Origin: Candidatus Gastranaerophilales bacterium
Lineage (GTDB): Bacteria > Cyanobacteriota > Vampirovibrionia > Gastranaerophilales > Gastranaerophilaceae
DNA length: 11,300 bases
Assembly: GCA_944325615.1 (NCBI GenBank)
Contig: CALVAU010000207.1
Span: forward strand, 1 to 11,300
Direction of reading: 5' to 3'
Below, piece after piece: positions 7,334 through 11,300 of this stretch. The notes below the pieces were generated by a model. That model was not told the origin of the DNA. It was given only the letters and a program-made list of their open reading frames with translations, and searched no databases. The first letter of the stretch is position 1. Every line of letters starts with the position of its first letter. The translations under genes were made by a program, and so were the position numbers.

Positions 7334-7362
7334 ATTCTACCATCATAAAACCGTTTGTGCAA
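7334..7362 (-). promoter_or_regulatory. Promoter of the zinc-ribbon / radical SAM operon
   Basis: On the minus strand: -35-like TTGCAC (7362-7357), 17-bp spacer ending in TGG, -10 TAGAAT (7339-7334, 5/6). The TGN just before the -10 makes it an extended type. Predicted start near 7327, about 30 nt before the ATG at 7297. Confidence 0.5.
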
Positions 7363-7431
7363 GTTATAAAAAATACTTAATAGCAAGCAAAACTAACACA
7401 ATAGGCTAATTTATCATTAGATATACGAGTT

Positions 7432-7437
7432 TATAAT
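7432..7437 (+). promoter_or_regulatory. -10 element of the promoter for the 99-aa exported protein
   Basis: A perfect TATAAT at 7432-7437; the -35 region is poor (TTTATC at 16-bp spacing). Predicted start near 7444, about 21 nt before the ATG at 7465, followed by an AAGGGAG ribosome-binding site (7451-7457). CTAAT/ATTAG half-sites at 7406-7410, 7416-7420 and 7438-7442 surround the -10 and may be operator sites. Confidence 0.45.
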
Positions 7438-7464
7438 ATTAGCTGGTAAGAAGGGAGAATTTTA

Positions 7465-7764
7465 ATGAAAAAATTTTTTATAATATTTTCAATATTAGTT
7501 GTTGCGATGCTTGCATTTTTGGATGCTAAAACCAGAATGGATGAATTGGATGCCGTCGCTGCAACCACTCCAAGTCAGGTTGAAATGAAAAGAGATATGC
7601 AAAAATCAACAGGAAGAGGGATTCAAGAAAGAAATGACGCACCTCCGATGAATATGACCTATCCGCAAAGTCAAAACAACCACCCAAAAGGCCAAAACAG
7701 CCCGCAAAAGCTTAGTCCGCAATTTAAACAAATTTCTGAACCTATAAAAAATCAAAGCCCGTAA
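7465..7764 (+). CDS. Small exported or membrane-anchored P/Q/N-rich protein of unknown function
   Basis: 99 aa. Residues 1-20 (MKKFFIIFSILVVAMLAFLD) form a signal peptide or anchor; no clean cleavage motif is seen, so retention in the membrane is possible. The rest is hydrophilic and low-complexity, with no aromatic core: a basic KRDMQKSTGRGIQER segment, then Pro/Gln/Asn-rich repeats around S/Y-P-Q (YPQSQ, SPQK, SPQF). It is likely disordered, and I do not recognise a family. The ATG is well supported by AAGGGAG 7 nt upstream and a TATAAT at 7432. Its final 13 bp (7752-7764) overlap the 3' end of the convergent gene on the other strand. Confidence 0.7.
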   Translation: MKKFFIIFSILVVAMLAFLDAKTRMDELDAVAATTPSQVEMKRDMQKSTGRGIQERNDAPPMNMTYPQSQNNHPKGQNSPQKLSPQFKQISEPIKNQSP

Positions 7765-8567
7765 ATAATTTCGCCAAAATCACTTTCGTTTTCATTTTTA
7801 ATTTCTTTTGATTTGAAAACGTCATAGGTCGGAGCATTCATCCTAAAAAATGTGCTTGGAGCTGCATTTTGAGTACTCTTTGGTGAAACTACCGGATCTG
7901 AAGATTTCGGGAAAAACCTCAAGGTAACATTTTGAGCTATACTTCTGCCTACAATAGCCTTTGAGTACATATCTAACTGTTCAAGTTTTAATGCAGCTTC
8001 AGAAGGCGTTTTTGCTTTAAATTCATTGTTATTATTACCAAGTCTTTTACGATAATTTCCGCTCCACATTACAAGACCGTTGACTGTATCTATCAATACT
8101 GCATTTGTCTCCAATTCATAAGGATACACAATACTAAAACGGCTTGAAAGATCAAGAACTTCCCAAATGCTTCTTCTTAAGTTACTTTTTTTAGTCGTAG
8201 CTGCACTTGAAATCAACAGAACAGATTTCGCTCCAAAAGCATCTGAAATATTTTTTATAGCCTGCATATCCAAATTATTTGCACGGTTGTATTTTCGCAA
8301 AGTATTTGCCGTCAAAGCTTTTAAATTAGGATTAGTTGATATTTTTGCTCTTACTGATTCAATAGTTGGAGCTGTAATACCTCTTGAATTATTAAAGTTT
8401 TCTATTACATCCTCGGCAAAAACATTCGAAGCTTCATCATAACAATAATAATTGTTGCATACATTTAAAATATCAGCAGGTAAAACCAACACATTAAAAG
8501 TTACTGCCCAAACTTTTATTGGGAACATCAATAAAACTAATAGCAAAATTCTATAAAAATATTTCAT
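7752..8567 (-). CDS. Secreted/periplasmic protein of unknown function (orf271)
   Basis: 271 aa. A Sec signal peptide covers residues 1-21 (hydrophobic core LLLVLLMF, probable cleavage after VWA). The mature protein starts VTFNVLVLPADI. The pattern of an exported N-terminal strand, a helix (SDAFGAKSVLLISS) and a later GLVMWSGNYRK strand is reminiscent of periplasmic 'variable copy / CsgG-TolB-N-like' domains, where a strand ends in V-W-S/T-x; this is a weak resemblance only. Cys37 and Cys42 could pair. The C-terminal ~50 residues are Pro/Ser/Asn-rich and probably disordered. The ATG at 8567 has no ribosome-binding site; an extended -10 (8574-8582) lies exactly 6 nt upstream, suggesting a leaderless mRNA. 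The 3' end overlaps the convergent gene at 7465-7764. Confidence 0.8.
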   Translation of the reverse strand: MKYFYRILLLVLLMFPIKVWAVTFNVLVLPADILNVCNNYYCYDEASNVFAEDVIENFNNSRGITAPTIESVRAKISTNPNLKALTANTLRKYNRANNLDMQAIKNISDAFGAKSVLLISSAATTKKSNLRRSIWEVLDLSSRFSIVYPYELETNAVLIDTVNGLVMWSGNYRKRLGNNNNEFKAKTPSEAALKLEQLDMYSKAIVGRSIAQNVTLRFFPKSSDPVVSPKSTQNAAPSTFFRMNAPTYDVFKSKEIKNENESDFGEIIYGL

Positions 8568-8573
8568 AAATAT

Positions 8574-8582
8574 ATTGTATCA
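8574..8582 (-). promoter_or_regulatory. Extended -10 promoter abutting the orf271 start (leaderless type)
   Basis: On the minus strand TGA (8582-8580) and TACAAT (8579-8574, 5/6) are followed by exactly 6 nt (ATATTT) and the ATG at 8567. No Shine-Dalgarno is present. A -35 is weak (AGTTGA at 17 bp). Same layout as uvrA and folP. Confidence 0.45.
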
Positions 8583-8613
8583 CAGAATTTTTCATTCAAC
8601 TAATTGATTATTT

Positions 8614-8619
8614 TATAAT
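8614..8619 (+). promoter_or_regulatory. -10 element of the cdd promoter
   Basis: A perfect TATAAT at 8614-8619, with only a weak -35 (TTCATT, 8591-8596, 17-bp spacer). Predicted start near 8626, giving a leader of about 33 nt with an AGGAG ribosome-binding site at 8647-8651. It lies back to back with the orf271 promoter in a 91-bp divergent gap. Confidence 0.45.
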
Positions 8620-8658
8620 TCAAATGCCTTAAAATAATAAGAAAACAGGAGAATCAGC

Positions 8659-9042
8659 ATGGATTATCAAATTTTAATGGAAAAAGCTAAATTTGCAGCT
8701 ACAAATTCTTATTCACCATACTCTCATTTTCCAGTAGGTGCTTGCGTATTAGGAAACAGCGGGAATTACTATTATGGGTGCAACTTTGAAAATTCAAGTT
8801 TTGGGCTTACAATCTGTGCCGAAAGAAATGCTATCGGAAATGCTATTGCAAACGGCGAAAAAGAAATTCTTGCAGTTGCTATTTATTCTCCTAAAATGCA
8901 GGATTGCCTACCGTGCGGGGCTTGCAGACAAGTTATATCTGAGTTTAGCTCTAATGAAGGCATTGACATCATTACCGAAGTTGATGGCAATTTAAAAACC
9001 CGTAATTTTAACGAACTGCTTCCGGGAAGATTTAAGTTATAG
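8659..9042 (+). CDS. cdd: Cytidine deaminase
   Basis: It deaminates cytidine and deoxycytidine to uridine and deoxyuridine in pyrimidine salvage, in the cytoplasm. The 127 aa are typical of the small, homotetrameric, one-zinc type. The catalytic signature is intact: C53-A-E55 (CAERNA; Glu55 is the proton shuttle, Cys53 a zinc ligand) and P85-C86-G-A-C89 (two more zinc ligands), with the substrate-binding N-F-E-N at 42-45. SYSPYSHFPVGA (17-28) is the usual N-terminal motif. The ATG at 8659 is fixed by AGGAG 7 nt upstream. The next gene starts one base after its stop, so the two form an operon. Nothing appears missing. Confidence 0.97.
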   Translation: MDYQILMEKAKFAATNSYSPYSHFPVGACVLGNSGNYYYGCNFENSSFGLTICAERNAIGNAIANGEKEILAVAIYSPKMQDCLPCGACRQVISEFSSNEGIDIITEVDGNLKTRNFNELLPGRFKL

Positions 9043-9043
9043 T

Positions 9044-9301
9044 ATGTATTTTATTGAACTTTTAGTCAAATATTTTCAAAAAGATAGAGTAGAAAACTTA
9101 ATTGAAAAATTTGAAAATGAAAAAGCGATAAATCCTTTAGATGAAAATTTTGCAATCGAAGAGGATGATAGTATTAATTGCAAACATACTTTCATGCCAA
9201 TTGACAGCACAGGAGAAGTCTTTGCCTGCTCAAAGTGCGGGCTTGTCATAAATAAAAGTGAATATGAGAAAAGAAATTTCTTTAATGATAAAAATATTTA
9301 A
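9044..9301 (+). CDS. 85-aa Cys/His zinc-binding-like protein, coupled to cdd
   Basis: The ATG lies one base after the cdd stop (TAG-T-ATG), so translation is probably by coupling; the only Shine-Dalgarno-like GGGAAG is too far upstream. Residues 1-42 look helical and amphipathic, ending in an acidic EEDD. The C-terminal half has C46-x-H48 and C62-x2-C65 separated by 13 residues (CKHTFMPIDSTGE then ACSKCG), which would make a single zinc knuckle or ribbon. The segment FMPIDSTGEVFACSKCG looks like a conserved core: a beta-hairpin ending in a CxxC knuckle. I do not recognise a named family. The stop codon (9299-9301) directly abuts the stop of the convergent protease gene (9302-9304), leaving no space between them. 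Confidence 0.78.
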   Translation: MYFIELLVKYFQKDRVENLIEKFENEKAINPLDENFAIEEDDSINCKHTFMPIDSTGEVFACSKCGLVINKSEYEKRNFFNDKNI

Positions 9302-10567
9302 TTAGTGTCCTAAAGCTGTTGTTGATTCTTCTTTTATCATTTGAGCCAGAATTTTTTTAGCTGTTTCTAACTGGACATCATTTCGATTTTTAATATCTTC
9401 CATTGTCACTTTTACTTCTATATCTGGAGAAATTCCTTTTTTATTAATATCAGAACCTGAAGGTGTCAAATATTTAGCTATCGTTAAATTAAGTCCTGTT
9501 TCATTTGGCAACGGCATAATCTTTTGCACCATACCTTTTCCGAAAGTTTTTGTACCTAAGAGTTTGGCTTTTTTATAATCTTTTAAAGCTCCTGATAGAA
9601 TTTCGCTTGCACTTGCACTTGAGCCGTCAACCAAAACTATCATTGGCTTATCAATTTCAAATTCGGTATCTTGAGCATAAATATCGTATCTGTAATCATC
9701 ACGGCCTACAATACTTACCAAATTTCCGTTTTGGATAAACAGGTTTGCTATAAATATTGCATTAGGAAGCAATCCGCCTGTATTTCCACGCAAATCAAGA
9801 ATTAGCCCGTCTGTATTTTTTGTTTTTTCAACAGCTTCCATAAACTCATTCGGAGTTGATGTGCCTAAAAAGCTTGATATCTGAATATATCCGATATTTT
9901 TGTCCACGGAGCTTTTTACTGTCTTTATCTTAATTTCTTTACGCATAACTTTTTTGACAAACTTATCTTTATTGCGTAAAATAGTAAGCTCTACAATAGT
10001 ATTTTCAGGGCCTCTGACAAGAGAAGCTACATCTGATAATGGCAATCCATTAACCTCTTTGCCATTAATATCCAAAATCACGTCCCCTGCTTGAAGGTTT
10101 GCGGCTTGAGCAGGTGTTCCTTCTATTACATTGATTATATGAACTTTACCTGATACTGAAGCAATGTTCACACCTATCCCTGTAATTTTTGAATTTATTG
10201 AAGTGTTTTGATCATTGTATTCAGCCTTATCCATATATTTTGAATAAGGGTCATCCAAACTTGCAAGCATTGTATCTATAGCAACTTTTGCATCTTCATC
10301 AGTTTTGATCTTGCCATGATAATGTTCTTTCCATCTTGACCAGGATTGATGATTCATCGAAGGATCATAGTAATTACTCTTTACGGTTGACCATACATTA
10401 TCAAACAATTTTTGACTTGATACGTGTTCATGATTTACCAATTCACTTGTATCTGGGGTTGGGAAATTATTGTTTACCTGCATTACAAATTTATTTAATG
10501 CATATAAACAAATTACCGTCAAAATGAATAATATTACTTGATTTCTCTTCATACGATTATTTAACAT
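9302..10567 (-). CDS. ctpA: S41-family carboxy-terminal processing protease (CtpA-like)
   Basis: A serine protease that trims or degrades envelope proteins from their C-terminus. Numbering here includes an optional upstream TTG codon (422 aa). An N-terminal signal anchor spans about 12-30. A PDZ domain at about 128-205 contains GIGVNI and GTPAQAANLQAGDVILDING. The S41 core has the catalytic pair S320 (GSSASASE) and K345 (TFGKGMVQ), 25 residues apart as in E. coli Prc, plus DLRGNTGG (259-266) and YLTPSG (367-372). All key parts are present. The start is uncertain: TTG at 10570, ATG at 10567 or ATG at 10552 all lack a Shine-Dalgarno; I chose 10567, which keeps the full anchor. A TATAAA at 10577-10582 lies just upstream. 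The symbol is by family resemblance; ctpB or ctpC would fit equally. Confidence 0.93.
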   Translation of the reverse strand: MLNNRMKRNQVILFILTVICLYALNKFVMQVNNNFPTPDTSELVNHEHVSSQKLFDNVWSTVKSNYYDPSMNHQSWSRWKEHYHGKIKTDEDAKVAIDTMLASLDDPYSKYMDKAEYNDQNTSINSKITGIGVNIASVSGKVHIINVIEGTPAQAANLQAGDVILDINGKEVNGLPLSDVASLVRGPENTIVELTILRNKDKFVKKVMRKEIKIKTVKSSVDKNIGYIQISSFLGTSTPNEFMEAVEKTKNTDGLILDLRGNTGGLLPNAIFIANLFIQNGNLVSIVGRDDYRYDIYAQDTEFEIDKPMIVLVDGSSASASEILSGALKDYKKAKLLGTKTFGKGMVQKIMPLPNETGLNLTIAKYLTPSGSDINKKGISPDIEVKVTMEDIKNRNDVQLETAKKILAQMIKEESTTALGH

Positions 10568-10602
10568 CAACGAAATTTTATAATCAATATACTTTATAAT
10601 TA

Positions 10603-10614
10603 GTCTTGTAAGAC
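10603..10614. promoter_or_regulatory. Short perfect inverted repeat upstream of the S41 protease gene
   Basis: GTCTT-GT-AAGAC, 5-bp arms around 2 bp, in the 57-bp gap between the metallopeptidase gene and the protease. No T-tract follows on either strand, so it is not a terminator. It may be an operator near the protease promoter; evidence is limited to its symmetry and position. Confidence 0.25.
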
Positions 10615-10624
10615 ATTATAAAAA

Positions 10625-11236
10625 CTACAGATCTTCAAATCCCGGAGATGTTGCTGGAAGCCCTTTATAACCTTCATTAGACTTTACAGTTTTTCTAATA
10701 TACTTATCAGAATAATTACCCTTTTCAAAAAGCTTTTTCAATGTATTTTCTCTTGTAACCAAAGGATGTAAATTTTCATCACTTTCAGGATAATTTTCCA
10801 AAATTTCACACCAAACAGATGCTTCCATAGTCCAAGCATAGGTTTCTTCTGCAATTGAATTATATTCATCTTGATGAAGAGCTTCATGCGATAGAAGAGC
10901 TGCAATTGCCCCAGGAGGGGCATCTTTATGTTTAGGATTTATAAAAATATATAACTTTCCGCTTTTTTTCCAGCCTAACGCATCAAATTCTGCATACTCG
11001 GGCTTTATTGTACTTAAATCCTTAAACATTATTCTGACAGGCTTTTGCGACAAGTTATTTCCTAATATTGCACGTCTTGAGAATTCCCCGTTAGTATCTT
11101 TCAACATATCAAGAGCTACATGGAATATATGATCTTCGCTCACATCTTTATAAAGCGGTTTTATCCTCTCAACATACTCAGTATCGTACTTTTTGGGATA
11201 ATTTTCATGGATGATAATAGGCTCTTTTTTTTTTTT
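10625..11236 (-). CDS. Putative HExxH zinc metallopeptidase, 5' part frameshifted or beyond the window
   Basis: The frame is open from a stop at 11239-11237 to the TAA/TAG-type end at 10625, about 203 codons. The C-terminal part holds HEALH (residues 86-90 counted from a GTG at 11143) followed by EETYAW, with E99 8 residues after the motif: a plausible HExxH plus third-ligand Glu arrangement. The GTG at 11143 has no ribosome-binding site, and the sequence before it reads as ordinary protein in the same frame (EPIIIHENYPKKYDTEYVER, then IKPLYKD), so I think the true start is farther upstream. Directly before that lies a run of 14 A (sense), and beyond it a different frame is open to the window edge; one base fewer in the run would join the two. 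No signal peptide is visible in this part. Family not named. Confidence 0.7.
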   Translation of the reverse strand, partial: KKKKEPIIIHENYPKKYDTEYVERIKPLYKDVSEDHIFHVALDMLKDTNGEFSRRAILGNNLSQKPVRIMFKDLSTIKPEYAEFDALGWKKSGKLYIFINPKHKDAPPGAIAALLSHEALHQDEYNSIAEETYAWTMEASVWCEILENYPESDENLHPLVTRENTLKKLFEKGNYSDKYIRKTVKSNEGYKGLPATSPGFEDL

Positions 11237-11238
11237 TT
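11225..11238. repeat. 14-base homopolymer (T on plus strand, A on the coding strand)
   Basis: Fourteen consecutive T (plus strand). In the metallopeptidase transcript this is A14. With 14 bases the upstream open frame and the HExxH frame are out of register; with 13 or 16 they would be joined. The run is long enough for replication slippage, RNA-polymerase slippage or a sequencing/assembly miscount. Confidence 0.9.
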
Positions 11239-11300
11239 ATAATGCGGGAAGCGCCAATGACATTTACGTCATCACAAGCATTAAATTTATTATGGTTCTT
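11239..11300 (-). other. Probable upstream coding fragment of the metallopeptidase gene in another frame
   Basis: On the minus strand only one frame is open from base 11300 to the A run; the other two carry stops. It reads KNHNKFNACDDVNVIGASRII, followed by lysines from the A run. It has no start codon, so it would continue beyond the window. Whether it belongs to the same protein as the HExxH frame depends on the true length of the A run. A dyad ATGAC-N6-GTCAT (11257-11272) also lies here and would matter if this is instead promoter DNA. Confidence 0.4.

Noticed and set aside
9270..9283. Perfect palindrome AAAGAAATTTCTTT near the end of the 85-aa gene
   Set aside because: No loop for a hairpin and pure low-complexity A/T-rich coding sequence; likely chance.
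10568..10570. TTG as the start of the S41 protease
   Set aside because: Lacks a ribosome-binding site and is followed directly by ATG; a TATAAA lies 6 nt before it, so it cannot be excluded, but ATG is the more likely start.
10738..10923. A second minus-strand ORF overlapping the HExxH gene in another frame
   Set aside because: Fully contained in a better-supported frame, with hydrophobic/basic composition typical of a shifted reading.
11141..11143. GTG as the start of the HExxH protein
   Set aside because: No ribosome-binding site at suitable distance, and protein-like sequence continues upstream in the same frame.
1..11300. CRISPR arrays, insertion sequences, tRNA/rRNA genes, phage or toxin-antitoxin modules
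   Set aside because: No regularly spaced repeats, no transposase or integrase motifs, no cloverleaf-like sequence and no paired toxin-antitoxin features were seen on either strand.

Overview
The window is strongly AT-rich bacterial chromosome, densely packed. Most genes lie on the minus strand, with a short plus-strand interval at about 7.4-9.3 kb. The mixture suggests a Gram-negative-type bacterium with a small, AT-rich genome: UvrA, dihydropteroate synthase, cytidine deaminase and an S41 processing protease sit among small lineage-specific proteins. Two of these open with a short F-x-G motif ('VSFAGN', 'VNFGK'). That style, and the small secreted proteins, recall gut Melainabacteria (Gastranaerophilales). 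This placement is an inference from sequence style, not a demonstrated assignment.

Layout. 1-738: two small minus-strand genes for exported or membrane-anchored proteins, the second cut by the window edge, behind a good promoter whose -35 overlaps the uvrA stop. 803-6058: minus-strand run orf247 > orf162 > folP > uvrA; the first two overlap by one base and share a promoter with a roughly 106-nt leader, while folP and uvrA each appear to have their own promoter abutting the start codon. 6201-7297: a 56-aa zinc-ribbon gene, missed by length-limited ORF calling, translationally coupled to a YhcC/YtqA-type radical SAM gene. 7465-8567: two convergent genes for exported proteins whose 3' ends overlap by 13 bp. 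8659-9301: cdd with a tightly coupled 85-aa Cys/His-knuckle protein. 9302-10567: CtpA-like S41 protease, its stop codon directly abutting the stop of the convergent gene. 10625-11300: a HExxH putative metallopeptidase whose upstream coding sequence seems to continue across a 14-base A homopolymer in a different frame and off the window.

Functionally the recognisable genes are housekeeping: nucleotide excision repair, folate synthesis, pyrimidine salvage, envelope proteolysis. I found no mobile element, CRISPR array, RNA gene or defence system. The most notable signals are (1) three genes (uvrA, folP, orf271) lacking a Shine-Dalgarno but sharing TGN + -10 hexamer + exactly 6 nt + ATG, the architecture expected of leaderless mRNAs; (2) the A14 frameshift in the metallopeptidase gene; and (3) the uncharacterised two-gene membrane-protein cassette orf247-orf162 with its structured leader. 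No gene-free stretch exceeds about 170 bases.
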